This document shows, piece after piece, positions 27,633 to 37,600 of a DNA stretch of 64,000 nt. The notes beneath the pieces are model-generated. The model was not told the DNA's origin. It did no database searches and saw only the letters and a program-made list of their open reading frames with translations. The translations under genes and the position numbers were made by a program. Location of the stretch: the NCBI GenBank assembly GCA_002345505.1, contig DDWJ01000032.1, forward strand, positions 58,534 through 122,533, given 5' to 3'. The DNA is from Caryophanales bacterium UBA2289. Its GTDB lineage: Bacteria > Bacillota_I > Bacilli_A > Izemoplasmatales > Hujiaoplasmataceae. Each line of letters opens with the position of its first letter. Within the stretch, counting starts at the first letter, position 1.

Positions 27633-27917
27633 TTAGTGATGCCCGGCAATCGGACCATCTTTAAATAAATTATCCTTCAGTTCTTTGTCAAAAACAGGAA
27701 GTTTTCTTCTTAGCCACTCCAAAGTCATTGCAGCATGCTCTACTTCCTCATCACGGTTATGCTTAAGGATTTCTTTTAGTTCTTCGTCCTTGGTAACATT
27801 CACTCTTTGATTATACCAATCTACTGCCTCCAGTTCTTCAATTAAAGATCTTAAGGCTCTTGTAATGTTTCTTGTTTCATCATCTAAAAGTTCAAATGGT
27901 TCATGATATTGATTCAT
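27633..27917 (-). CDS. Encapsulated-ferritin (EncFtn)-like protein
   Basis: This 94-residue two-helix protein has SLIEELEAVDWYNQR in helix 1 and HNRDEEVEHAAMTLEW in helix 2. The candidate ferroxidase ligands are E27/E30 in helix 1 and E57/E58 and H61 in helix 2, the EncFtn arrangement that forms an iron site between subunits of a ring-shaped decamer. EncFtn proteins normally work inside an encapsulin shell. No shell gene is visible nearby, and the C-terminal tail (DGPIAGHH) lacks the usual hydrophobic targeting peptide. Own promoter (TATAAT near 27945) and AAGGAG ribosome site suggest a monocistronic gene. Confidence 0.8.
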   Translation of the reverse strand: MNQYHEPFELLDDETRNITRALRSLIEELEAVDWYNQRVNVTKDEELKEILKHNRDEEVEHAAMTLEWLRRKLPVFDKELKDNLFKDGPIAGHH

Positions 27918-28001
27918 TTAACTCAGCTCCTTCTATATTATTATAAGTATATTATAACACATTTTGCTTTATTTATAAAGTCACCCAAAAATAAAAAGAA
28001 A

Positions 28002-28024
28002 GTCGTGATTTTTAAAATCACGAC
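28002..28024 (-). terminator. Terminator of the opp operon
   Basis: An inverted repeat (28002-28012 with 28014-28024) is followed on the minus strand by a long T-rich tract. It lies 12 nt after the DUF3899 stop and should end the oppABCDF-DUF3899 message. Confidence 0.82.
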
Positions 28025-28036
28025 CTAAATTTTGTT

Positions 28037-28384
28037 TTATGAACCTAGTATAATAGCAGCGATGATGAATGCTAATCCAGTAATGAATAAGGGGAATCCC
28101 AAAACTCGATTATCTTTATCGTCTTTCATCAAGATATATTCATAGTATGACAAGCCTTCAACTTTTTTTGTAAACATCCGTTTAAAGACAAAGCCAATTC
28201 CTCTAAATATCTTTGTTGCATTGGTGATGGTTAATAAACCGGCACTAAACATTACAACTCCAGAGATAAATACCGAATTTGATAAATTAATTGGATCCAT
28301 AAAATCCCAATCATAAATTACATACATCAAGATTAATGAAAATATTGTACCACCAACTAAATCCAATAATATTTTTTTTAACAT
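28037..28384 (-). CDS. DUF3899-family membrane protein
   Basis: This 115-residue protein has three predicted membrane helices (about 5-25, 38-58, 95-113) and a cytoplasmic segment between the second and third helices. The pattern matches DUF3899, small membrane proteins of Bacillota and Mollicutes with unknown function. Its start overlaps the oppF stop, which puts it in the opp operon and suggests a role tied to the peptide importer. Confidence 0.75.
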   Translation of the reverse strand: MLKKILLDLVGGTIFSLILMYVIYDWDFMDPINLSNSVFISGVVMFSAGLLTITNATKIFRGIGFVFKRMFTKKVEGLSYYEYILMKDDKDNRVLGFPLFITGLAFIIAAIILGS

Positions 28385-29541
28385 TATTTTAGATTTTTCT
28401 TATATTCTTCTAACTCTTTATCGTTAGCTAAAACAAAGTGTCCTTCTTTAATTTCATGAAGTTTTGGTGGATTATTTTTATAATCATGAATTCTTGGATC
28501 ATATGGCATACGTTTACGATTCTTTTCATATCTTGGATCCGGTTGTGGAACCGCTGATAAAAGCGAACGCGTATAAGGATGTAAAGGATTCAAGAATAAC
28601 TCATCTGATGTAGCTAATTCTACTAAATTACCATAATACATAACACCAATTCTATCACTAAAGTATTTGATTACTGATAAGTCATGGGCGATAAACAAGA
28701 TTGTAATTCCCAATTGGTCACGTAAGTCATTCAATAAGTTGATAACTTGTGCTTGAATTGAAACGTCCAAAGCACTAATAGGTTCATCCGCAATAATAAA
28801 TTCTGGAGATACAATTAACGCTCTAGCAATACCAATACGTTGTCTTTGACCACCACTAAATTCATGAGGATAACGTGAAGCATGTTCTGGTAGTAAACCT
28901 ACTGTATCAAGCACTTCGTTAACACGTCTATTGATATCTTTTTCATTTCTGACACCAGCAATTCTTAAACCTTCAGCAATAATTTCTTTAACTGTCATAC
29001 GAGGATTCAAAGATGCAATTGGATCTTGGAAGATCATTTGCATTTTTCTCATCAAATCGTAATTTGCATTTTCAGTTTTTTTCTTGCGGTGCATATCCAT
29101 TTTTTGATCAATAATCAATTTTTGTTTTTCTGAATTGATTTCATCGATTTGTTTTTTAATCGCTTCAACCTTAGTAGGGTCATTTGCATTTTCTTTTAAA
29201 TCAGATTTTAAATCTCTAATTTTAAGTTTTGCAGTATTTTTGATTTTTTTGATGTTTTCTTTGTTGCCAAGAGTACCGGCACCAATTAGTTCGCCTAAAA
29301 ACCAAATTTCACCATCTGTCGGTTGATATAGTTTGATAATAGTTCTACCAGTAGTGGTTTTACCACAACCAGATTCACCAACCAAACCAAATACTTCACC
29401 TTTATAGATATCAAAACTGACATTATCAACAGCCTTAACAACTAACTTGTTTTTACCATGTCCTGACTTAAAATACATCTTTAAGTTTTTTAAACTAAGA
29501 ACTGGTTGCTCATTAGTTCTATCTTTAACAACTTTAGCCAT
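28384..29541 (-). CDS. oppF: Oligopeptide ABC transporter ATP-binding protein OppF, with insertion
   Basis: This 385-residue ATPase has Walker A GESGCGKTT (about 55-63), Q-loop MIFQDP, signature FSGGQRQR, Walker B FIIADEP, an H-loop IAHD, and the C-terminal oligo_HPY segment (LHPYTRSLLSAVPQPDP). A charged insertion of about 70 residues (about 88-160), predicted helical, lies between Walker A and the Q-loop. Ordinary OppF proteins are about 310-330 residues. It pairs with OppD to power the importer. It overlaps both neighbours by one base or so. Confidence 0.93.
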   Translation of the reverse strand: MAKVVKDRTNEQPVLSLKNLKMYFKSGHGKNKLVVKAVDNVSFDIYKGEVFGLVGESGCGKTTTGRTIIKLYQPTDGEIWFLGELIGAGTLGNKENIKKIKNTAKLKIRDLKSDLKENANDPTKVEAIKKQIDEINSEKQKLIIDQKMDMHRKKKTENANYDLMRKMQMIFQDPIASLNPRMTVKEIIAEGLRIAGVRNEKDINRRVNEVLDTVGLLPEHASRYPHEFSGGQRQRIGIARALIVSPEFIIADEPISALDVSIQAQVINLLNDLRDQLGITILFIAHDLSVIKYFSDRIGVMYYGNLVELATSDELFLNPLHPYTRSLLSAVPQPDPRYEKNRKRMPYDPRIHDYKNNPPKLHEIKEGHFVLANDKELEEYKKNLK

Positions 29542-31313
29542 TATTTAGTCACCTCTTTTGTATGCTCTAACATTCTCTCGATTCTATTCTTAACTACTTC
29601 TGGCATTTCGACCTTTGGTGCATCTTTATGCAATAACCAGGTAGCTGCATAGTGAGTGTCGGAAATCTTGAACATTGGAGGTTCTAACTCAAAGTCAATC
29701 TTCATAGCATATGAGTTTCTTTCGGCGAAAGCATCGCCTTTTGGTGGGAACAACATATTTGGTGGAGTTCCTGGGATAGCTGTCAATCTTTCTTTAGACA
29801 TAATATCAGGCATTGAACTTAATAAAGCCCAAGTATATGGATGTTTAGGATTGTAGAAAATATCTTCAGCAGTTCCGATTTCCACGATTTTTCCTGCGTA
29901 CATAACTGCAATTCTATTAGCCATGTTTGCCACAACCCCAAGGTCATGGGTAATAAAGATAACTGAAAGATTTCTTTCTCTCTTCAAATCATTGATAAGT
30001 TCAAGAATCTGAGCTTGAATTGTAACGTCCAAAGCTGTTGTCGGTTCATCACAAATCAAAATATCAGGGTTTGCGGTAAGTGCAATAGCGATAACGATTC
30101 TTTGTCTCATACCACCAGAAAACTGGAACGGATATTGTTTAAAACGTTTTTCGGGTTGCGGAATACCAACTTCAGTCATAATCTTAAGAGCACGCTCTTT
30201 AGCTTCTTTATTTGTAACTTTTTTGTATCTTCTTAATTCTTCTTTTAAACCTTCAATCTCCAAAGCGATAGCTTTTTGAGCTGCTCTCAAAGAAGTTTTA
30301 GATTGTCTAATTAAACTCTTAATTGCATTTTTTTCTTCACGATAAGCATCTTTTAAAGTTTGTTTGTCTTTATCGCGTTCTGCTTTTTCAATATCCTTGT
30401 TAAACTTTTCTTGAAGTGCTACTAATTGAGAATTCAATTTATTAAGAATTGCTTGTTCTTTAGCAACTTCAGCATCAGCCTTAGCTTTTTTAGCAGTATC
30501 ACCACGAACTGCGGCAATTTTAGCTGCATATTTAGCTTTTTCATCTTTCCATTCTTGTTTAACTTTAGCTTTTGCGTCTTTCTTAGCTTTTTCCATTGCC
30601 TTTTTAGCTGCTGGAAGTTGTTTATTAAGTTCAGCAATAGCTACTTGATATTCTTGTTTTAAATTTTGCTTCAATTGTGCTTGAGCATTATTTAATTTAG
30701 ATTTTGCTTCTTGAATTTTAACTTTTAGTTCTGCTTTAGCTTCAGGAGCAGCTTCTTTTAACTGACTGTTTAAACCTTGATATAGATTATTCAATTCTTC
30801 AAGATTTTCATTATATAAGCCTTCACTAATAAGTTCATAATCTTTTTTGATATTTCTTTGCAATTTTTCCTTTTTATGAGTAATTTCCGTATATTTGTTC
30901 TTTTCTAATTGATAAAGTTTCTTAACTCTATTTGTTAGTCGTTTACCATTAAGAACCATACCTTCAGTAATTTGCTTACCAATTCTCATAATTGGATTCA
31001 AGCTTGACATTGGATCTTGGAAGATCATACCAATTTTATTACCGCGTACTTCATGGAAATGTTCTTCATCTACTTCAGTCAAATCTTGACCTTCGTACAG
31101 GATTGATCCTTTGTCGATTACACCATTTCCAGCTAAGATACCCATGATAGTTCTACTTGAAACTGATTTACCTGAACCTGACTCACCAACAATTGCTAGT
31201 GTTTCACCTTCATAAAGTTCAAAGTTAATTCCTCTAACGGCACGAACCATACCTTGGGTAGTTTTAAAAGAAACTGTTAGGTCTTCAACTTGAAGTTTAA
31301 TATTCTTATCCAT
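29541..31313 (-). CDS. oppD: Oligopeptide ABC transporter ATP-binding protein OppD, with coiled-coil insertion
   Basis: This 590-residue protein has the normal ATPase parts Walker A GESGSGKS (about 43-50), Q-loop MIFQDPMSSLNP, signature FSGGMRQR (about 398), Walker B ILICDEP, an H-loop ITHD and the oligo_HPY tail (NPKHPYTWALLSSMPD). Between the Q-loop and the signature, residues about 128-368 are an added Lys/Ala/Glu/Gln-rich segment, strongly predicted as long coiled coil. Normal OppD is about 330-350 residues. The reading frame is intact throughout, with no sign of fusion error. Overlaps with oppC and oppF by a single base support coupling. Confidence 0.93.
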   Translation of the reverse strand: MDKNIKLQVEDLTVSFKTTQGMVRAVRGINFELYEGETLAIVGESGSGKSVSSRTIMGILAGNGVIDKGSILYEGQDLTEVDEEHFHEVRGNKIGMIFQDPMSSLNPIMRIGKQITEGMVLNGKRLTNRVKKLYQLEKNKYTEITHKKEKLQRNIKKDYELISEGLYNENLEELNNLYQGLNSQLKEAAPEAKAELKVKIQEAKSKLNNAQAQLKQNLKQEYQVAIAELNKQLPAAKKAMEKAKKDAKAKVKQEWKDEKAKYAAKIAAVRGDTAKKAKADAEVAKEQAILNKLNSQLVALQEKFNKDIEKAERDKDKQTLKDAYREEKNAIKSLIRQSKTSLRAAQKAIALEIEGLKEELRRYKKVTNKEAKERALKIMTEVGIPQPEKRFKQYPFQFSGGMRQRIVIAIALTANPDILICDEPTTALDVTIQAQILELINDLKRERNLSVIFITHDLGVVANMANRIAVMYAGKIVEIGTAEDIFYNPKHPYTWALLSSMPDIMSKERLTAIPGTPPNMLFPPKGDAFAERNSYAMKIDFELEPPMFKISDTHYAATWLLHKDAPKVEMPEVVKNRIERMLEHTKEVTK

Positions 31314-33256
31314 TATTCAGACCCCCTTAAAGCAGGATTAAATGCATCTCTTAATGCGTTACCAAACATATTAAATGTAATCATCAATATCGAGATAATT
31401 AGGGCTGGGAATAAAGTTAAATGAGGATTTTGACGCAATTGATTACGTCCATCAGATAATAACACCCCAATTGAAACCCCGGACATATTAATACCTAAAA
31501 TTGAAAATGATTGTCCATGTCCGATACCAAATCCTAAGTATGATAGTGTTGCTTCAGTAAATATAAGTGCAGGAACCATCAAGATACTACTTGTAATGAT
31601 TGTCCCAATACCATTAGGTAAAATATGTCTAAAGATTAATCTTGAGTCCTTAGCCCCTAGTGTTCTTGAAGCTAATACATATTCTCTACCTTTATAACGA
31701 TAGAATTGGGTTCTGGTTACCGAGGCAACGCCGATCCAACCGGAAACAACCATAACATAAATCAAGGTTTCGATTCCCGGACCAATCAAGGCAATGAAAA
31801 TACTCAAGGTTACCAACCACGGTATTCGACCGATAATCTCGGCAAAACGTTCCATGATAATATCAATTTGTCCACCATAGTAACCACTAATAGCACCATA
31901 GATAACACCAATTGTAATATTAATAACCGCAACTAATAAACCAATTGTTAAAGAAGTTCTTAAACCGATAAAAATCAATTTAACCATATCTTTACCAGCG
32001 GCACTAGTTCCAAAGAAGAAATAAGGAATTTCTTCATATCCGGCATATATTTGGTAATTTAAAACTAAATTATAAGAGAATTGTTCACCTTTTCCAGGAA
32101 CAAATACGCTCTCATTTTGGAAGTTAACTTTTACAATTGGACAGCCTTCAGGGAATAACCATCCATCAGGATTTTCTGGATCTTCCATTTGAATACAGAC
32201 ATCTGCATATTCTTCCATTAACAAATTATATTCGCTAGCAGGAAATGCGATTTGTGATTTGTCACCAAAAACTTCTGCATATGCATCAAATCTAAATGAA
32301 GACATTAATCTTAGACCATTTGCTCTAACATAAGTACCTGAGTAAGCTGCTATTACTTCTTCTTCATCATTAAGTATTACTTCTGAAACTAGTTGATACT
32401 GAGATAATGTATATCCAGAAACTGAATAATTATATTTAATTTGATCTGCTTCAGAAGCATCTTCAGTTTCGCTTACAATTGAAACTGAATTAAGCGATAA
32501 TTTTAAAGCTGTGTCTTCAGATTCATATCTTAATTGAATCTTTGCACTAGCTGGGAAAACCGGATTATCTAAATAAGGATCAAATGTATATACTCCAGGA
32601 GCTGTGATTTCGCCGATAGTTACGTAAACTCCAGCAACTGGACCAGCTTGCACTAGAAGTTTTGAATTAGCTTCATCAGAAATGAATTCTACATCAACGA
32701 CAATTTTCGAGCTATAAATTTTCGAGAAACTTAACCATGTGTTTGATCTAACAATAGCGCCTGTCTTATTGTTGTCGATTCTAATTTCGTTTTGACCGCC
32801 TTCACACAGTTCATCTTTTCCCGTACAACCACCATAATAGTTTTCAAGAGTAGACAAGTCAATGTATTTTTCGAGTGTTGAATAAGGCAATCCCAATCCG
32901 GTTTCAGGATCTATTGTAGTCGGATCAACCGGTTGGTCATAACGCATCTTAGTACCATCAGCAATTCCGATATCTTCAAGATAAGGAATTCTTGGAGGTA
33001 AATAAGATAATGTTTCTTCTAACTTTTCTGCGTTTTTCGTACTTAAAATTGGGATAAATATAGACATTAGAATCAAAGCTAGTAAAATAACTGAAGCAGT
33101 TAAATTTGTTTTGTTTCTAGCAAATCTCATCATTGCGTCTTTAAAATATCCAATCGGTTTAGTATCAAACTTTTTATCAAATATCTTCTTCTCATCCTGA
33201 ACAAACTGGAACTGAGATTTATCGATATTTTCATATTTTTTATTTTTATCAGCCAT
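31313..33256 (-). CDS. oppC: Oligopeptide ABC transporter permease OppC, with large extracellular domain
   Basis: This 647-residue permease is about twice the usual 300 residues. The cytoplasmic N terminus and TM1 (about 52-72) are followed by about 340 extra residues, predicted outside the cell, before GTSAAGKDM (the usual GTD-G-RD site) and the BPD_transp_1 domain with five helices. Within the insertion, residues about 155-262 have alternating beta strands like a jelly-roll. Three Cys residues could form disulphides. The EAA loop is SRTLGAKDSRLIFRHILPN. It partners OppB. Confidence 0.9.
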   Translation of the reverse strand: MADKNKKYENIDKSQFQFVQDEKKIFDKKFDTKPIGYFKDAMMRFARNKTNLTASVILLALILMSIFIPILSTKNAEKLEETLSYLPPRIPYLEDIGIADGTKMRYDQPVDPTTIDPETGLGLPYSTLEKYIDLSTLENYYGGCTGKDELCEGGQNEIRIDNNKTGAIVRSNTWLSFSKIYSSKIVVDVEFISDEANSKLLVQAGPVAGVYVTIGEITAPGVYTFDPYLDNPVFPASAKIQLRYESEDTALKLSLNSVSIVSETEDASEADQIKYNYSVSGYTLSQYQLVSEVILNDEEEVIAAYSGTYVRANGLRLMSSFRFDAYAEVFGDKSQIAFPASEYNLLMEEYADVCIQMEDPENPDGWLFPEGCPIVKVNFQNESVFVPGKGEQFSYNLVLNYQIYAGYEEIPYFFFGTSAAGKDMVKLIFIGLRTSLTIGLLVAVINITIGVIYGAISGYYGGQIDIIMERFAEIIGRIPWLVTLSIFIALIGPGIETLIYVMVVSGWIGVASVTRTQFYRYKGREYVLASRTLGAKDSRLIFRHILPNGIGTIITSSILMVPALIFTEATLSYLGFGIGHGQSFSILGINMSGVSIGVLLSDGRNQLRQNPHLTLFPALIISILMITFNMFGNALRDAFNPALRGSE

Positions 33257-34326
33257 TATTTTCTAGCCCCCATTCTGATTCTAGGGTCAACAATACCATA
33301 TGATAAGTCAACTAACAATACAGCAAATAATCCTATAATAGTATAGAATGCTGTTGTACCTAAAAGAAGATTATAGTCATAACTATTTTTAGTCAAAGCA
33401 CGGATATAAATTCTTCCTGTTCCAGGGATACCATAGATAAGTTCAATAATAACTGATCCACTCAATAAACTAACGAAAGACCCAATAACACTTGGAACAA
33501 GTGGTACCATGGAATTTCTCATCGCATGTCTAATAACTGATTGAGTTCTAGTTAAACCTTTAGTTCTAGCTAAAAGTAAAAACTCTGAAGTCAATACTTC
33601 GGTTAATTCAGCTCTAGTTAAACGAGTTAACCCAGCAATTGAACCGAAAGACAATCCTAGTACTGGCAATATCAATCCAGTGAATTGAATTGAACCAACA
33701 AGGTCTGCGGACGGAAACTGAGTAGGAAGCCAATCTAATGTATAACCAAACAACATTAACAACAATGTCATCATAACGAAACTTGGAATCGAAATGAATA
33801 TCATAACACCTAAAGAAATTACGTTATCAGTAACGCTGTTTTTCTTTAAAGCCGCTAATATTCCTAATGCAAACCCAATAGGAATATAGAAGAATAAGGC
33901 AATTAAATTCAATCTTAAAGTTACACCCATTCTTGACTTCAATACATCAAATACAGGTACATTAACTTGAACCCTAGTCGAGTATCCCCAATTCCAATCA
34001 GTTACAATGTTTTCTACCCAAGAAAAATATTGGTTAGCAATTGAAATCGGTTCATAAACACGATATTGATCGTCTTCATTAACCCATTCGGCATTTCTTG
34101 GTCTAATTAACTCATTATTGTATATTGCATTGTAAATTAAAGGATTTCTTTCAACCCTTTCTGTCATGTAACCATCAGAAACTTGACGAGCGAAATAAAT
34201 TGATCTATCATTTTTCTCTGTTGGCGGGTATTCCGGTGCTAATTTCAGCAATGTGAAGTTTAGTGTAAGAATAATGGATATGATGATAAAAATCCATATA
34301 GTTCTTATTATAATATATCGAGTCAT
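33256..34326 (-). CDS. oppB: Oligopeptide ABC transporter permease OppB
   Basis: This protein of about 356 residues has an N-terminal helix, an extracellular loop (about 40-130) and a BPD_transp_1 domain with the coupling loop ARTKGLTRTQSVIRHAMRN. A TTG at 34332 is also in frame, but ATG 34326 (MTRYIIIRTIW) is favoured. No Shine-Dalgarno lies directly before it. The strong AAAGGAG is separated by a perfect hairpin (see the regulatory entry). Confidence 0.93.
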   Translation of the reverse strand: MTRYIIIRTIWIFIIISIILTLNFTLLKLAPEYPPTEKNDRSIYFARQVSDGYMTERVERNPLIYNAIYNNELIRPRNAEWVNEDDQYRVYEPISIANQYFSWVENIVTDWNWGYSTRVQVNVPVFDVLKSRMGVTLRLNLIALFFYIPIGFALGILAALKKNSVTDNVISLGVMIFISIPSFVMMTLLLMLFGYTLDWLPTQFPSADLVGSIQFTGLILPVLGLSFGSIAGLTRLTRAELTEVLTSEFLLLARTKGLTRTQSVIRHAMRNSMVPLVPSVIGSFVSLLSGSVIIELIYGIPGTGRIYIRALTKNSYDYNLLLGTTAFYTIIGLFAVLLVDLSYGIVDPRIRMGARK

Positions 34327-34364
34327 TAGCAATCTATATGTTAGAAGCCTAACATATCTCCTTT
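34326..34364 (-). promoter_or_regulatory. oppB: Hairpin-spaced Shine-Dalgarno of oppB
   Basis: On the minus strand AAAGGAG (34358-34364) is followed immediately by a perfect 9-bp stem (34349-34357 with 34336-34344, loop GCTT) and then 9 nt before ATG 34326. Linear spacing is 31 nt, too long for initiation. With the hairpin folded it becomes about 9 nt. The first base triplets of the hairpin also make a four-codon ORF (MLGF-stop) right behind the ribosome site. Confidence 0.65.
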
Positions 34365-34470
34365 CTGTATTAAATATATATACACCTCTATCTTTTTAAT
34401 AGAGTTTGTTTTCTATATTCAGTATAAAACATTTTAAATTACAAATAAATCTAAGCGTTTTTAATATAAT

Positions 34471-34591
34471 AAGCCTTCAAAAGTCAAATGACAGTTTTTT
34501 TATCATTTGACTTTTTCAATAAGGCTTAATTTAAGCATTTGTTATACATAGCAAGCAAACCATCTTGCTAAAGCAGGATGGTCTGCGAGCT
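34471..34591 (-). promoter_or_regulatory. Two stem-loops in the oppA-oppB spacer
   Basis: The 300-nt spacer between oppA and oppB holds two inverted repeats. The first (34471-34527) has a 7-bp outer stem and an 11-bp inner stem (34481-34491 with 34503-34513). The second (34550-34591) is a long imperfect stem with a TAAA loop. Neither is followed on the minus strand by a strong T-run, so they look like mRNA-stabilising or attenuating elements rather than full terminators. The second is followed by T5 only on the plus strand. The remaining spacer is AT-rich leader sequence. Confidence 0.55.
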
Positions 34592-34629
34592 TTTTGTAAA
34601 AATTAATTAATTAAATTTTGATTAAATAA

Positions 34630-37600
34630 TTATTCTACTGGAGTTGCTTCTGTTGTGATTGCAACATTAACTACTGAACCATCACTTAAAGTGAATGTTA
34701 CATAGTAATCTGTTTCTGCTGCTAAACCATCTACAACAATTGCAGCTGGATCTGTAAAGTTTACAGTAGCTCCTGATACTTCTGTATCATCAGCATCTAA
34801 ATAAACAACAGCAGTTGAAATTGTTCTAACAACGCCGTCATCGCCATTAAGTGTAGCTACGATTGTTGCGCCTGTTTCTGTTGCAGTTACTTCTGCTGTC
34901 ATTGCTGCAGCAGTTCTGATACGAATTACTTCCCAGTTTCCATCATCAAAGTTAAGAATTAACATATAAATTGTATTAGGAGCTAATCCGTCAACTGTTG
35001 TTGCATCTAAATCCGCGAAATCAACTGTAGCACTAACCACTTCTGTTTTATCAACGTATAATAATACGTCAATACTTGTTAATGTAGCAGTGTAATCTGG
35101 ATGAATTCCCAAATCAACAACGGCATCTGTAGGAGTAAATGTTCCAGCAGTAGATACACCATTTGAAGATGAGTATTCACTGATTGCTGGTAACATGAAC
35201 CATTGTGAAGTAGTTGTACCAACTTTTGTATTGTCTTCAGTAAATTCGAAACTTAATACGATTTGGTAATCTCCCTTATAAACCAATGATCCGTCAGGTC
35301 CATAATGATAGAAGTATGGTTCTAAACCTGAGATTACGAAGTTTGCTGAAGGAACAGCTATATCAATATAACCTTCTAAGTCTAAGTAACCTAAATCTAA
35401 ATCATAATATTGAACTGTATAAGTCAAGTTTTGGTAAGCTACGTTAGTGAATTCTCTGATTGTTACAGGAACACTTGTAGGAGTACCATCTACAGCAACA
35501 TCGTTTTGAATGTTGACGAATGGACTTGGAGTATCAATTTCTTCACCATTTTGTAGGTATACTAAACCGTTAAGAGCTGCAGTAATAGCATTGAAAGACC
35601 ACATTTCACGGTGATATTCACCTGTGAAGTCCCAATATCTAAGTTCTACTTCAGCTACAGAAGTATCAATACCCCAGTTAAGAGTAAATCCACCACGGTT
35701 ATCATCACAGAACACATCTAGGAATGAAGCTGCATCTAATGTTGAACCAGAAATACCACCAATTGAAAGGTCAAATTCACCAGTCATCATGTAATCATAA
35801 TAGATTCCAGGGAAGTCTTTAGGAACAACTGTCAACTTAATGTCGATATAATATTCTGAAGATGTAAAGTATGTTTCGAATTGAGCTTTAATGTATTCAC
35901 CCATTAATACTTGCGCTTCACTACCACTAAAGATATTAAAATCTAAATTGATATGGTTGTAAGCAGCAGCTGTACCAGGAGTGTAATCACCAGAAGCTAC
36001 TAATGCTTCAATTGCTAATTCCCAATATGCAACAGCTGCATCGGCATTATATCCATAAGTTGATGGTGATAAACCAACACCTACAGCAACACCTTGGTCT
36101 GTAGCACGATAAGGAACACCAAGTTCAGCATCTACTAAATAAGCATCTGAGAATAAATACATATTTGTTGTTGAAGTTTTTAATACAACTTCAGCTAAGT
36201 TTTGTCTGTCGATAACAAAGAACATTGCTTTCTTGAAGTCTTGGTTAGCAAGTAGCGGTTCTGGAACCCAAGTTCCACCAGGGAATTGTGCTCTTTGATT
36301 TTCTACTGTGCCTAAACCATTAATCATCATTCTGAATGTAGTCGCACCAGGAATTTGTTTGATTCCAGGATGATTTTTATATTCTTCATAATCAGCAACA
36401 GGTAGAGAAACGCCTTCCAATTTTCCAGCTAAGAATTCTTGGAATCTAACTTCCGCTTCAGCTATAATCATAAATGAATAGCCTGTGTAGAAATACATAT
36501 TTGGAGTATGGAAATTAGGGTTTTGTTTGTAACGTAATACTTTATCTGCTTCATAATAGTCTACATAATATGGACCATGGTAAGCAATTGTGGTATTACT
36601 TGTACCATAAGAATTATTTTCTCCAACTTGTAATGCAGCATATAATTCTAAGTTAACAGGAGTCATAACGAATGATGATAAGAAGTATCTTACGTTCCAT
36701 TCTGATTGATCATCTACGAATTTAAATTCGATAGTATTATCATCAATTGCTTTGATACCTACTTCTTCCCATGTAGCATCGCCATCTCTGTACTCTTTAG
36801 CGTTTAAAATCTTATTGCTTGATGTGATGAAATCTCCACCACCAGAAATAGCACGGAACCATCCTTTATCTAATGCGAATTTGAATGTATCAACAAAATC
36901 ATTAGCATCGATTACTTCATGTCCAGTTGGTAAAGCTGAAGTATCAGTACTTGGATGATAGAACCATTCTAAGTCTGTTCTTACAGGAATTTGCCATGTT
37001 TTAGAAACTTCTTTACCTGTTTCAGTAATATAAGAATTTACTGGAACTGGATTTCCAGAAGCCATTGAAGGGTTAACTGCATAACCAGTTTTGTCTTCGT
37101 TGAATTCATAAACATATAATGCATCATAATATAATCCCATGTAATCAGAGTCAGTTGAAGTTTGGTATAACCATTGATTCCAGTTTTCTGGGTTTGTTGT
37201 ACTAGCTGTACGGTAAGTGTACTCACCTGCGTTTCCAGGAAGTCCATTGTCCATTAAAACTGTAGTATCATCAGCTGAGAAAGTTCCGAAAGAACCTCCA
37301 AATCCCATTACTGGAATATATTCATCAACTGGGAACTGTAATCTGTCACTGTATAATGCGAAAGAACCATTAGCGAATAGTGGAACCCCACCATACATTG
37401 TGTCTAATAAATATCTTTCTGCAGCAGCCATGAAAGTGTGTCTTAATTCAGTAGTAGCGAATTTGAAGTTGAAGAATCCTGTTGGATAAACAACGTCAGC
37501 ATCAACCACTGTAACAACTCTTGTAGCCGTACCAACACCACCATTACTGTCAGTTACACTATAAGTCAATGTATATGCACCTGCTGTAGTTAAGTCTAGT

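Noticed and set aside
30434..30637. Basic open frames on other phases across the OppD insertion
   Set aside because: They arise from the AAG/AAA/GCT-rich coiled-coil codons. The OppD frame is continuous with good motifs on both sides.
34550..34595. Plus-strand rho-independent terminator
   Set aside because: The hairpin and T5 fit, but no plus-strand gene exists upstream within 11 kb. It is better read as part of the opp mRNA structure.
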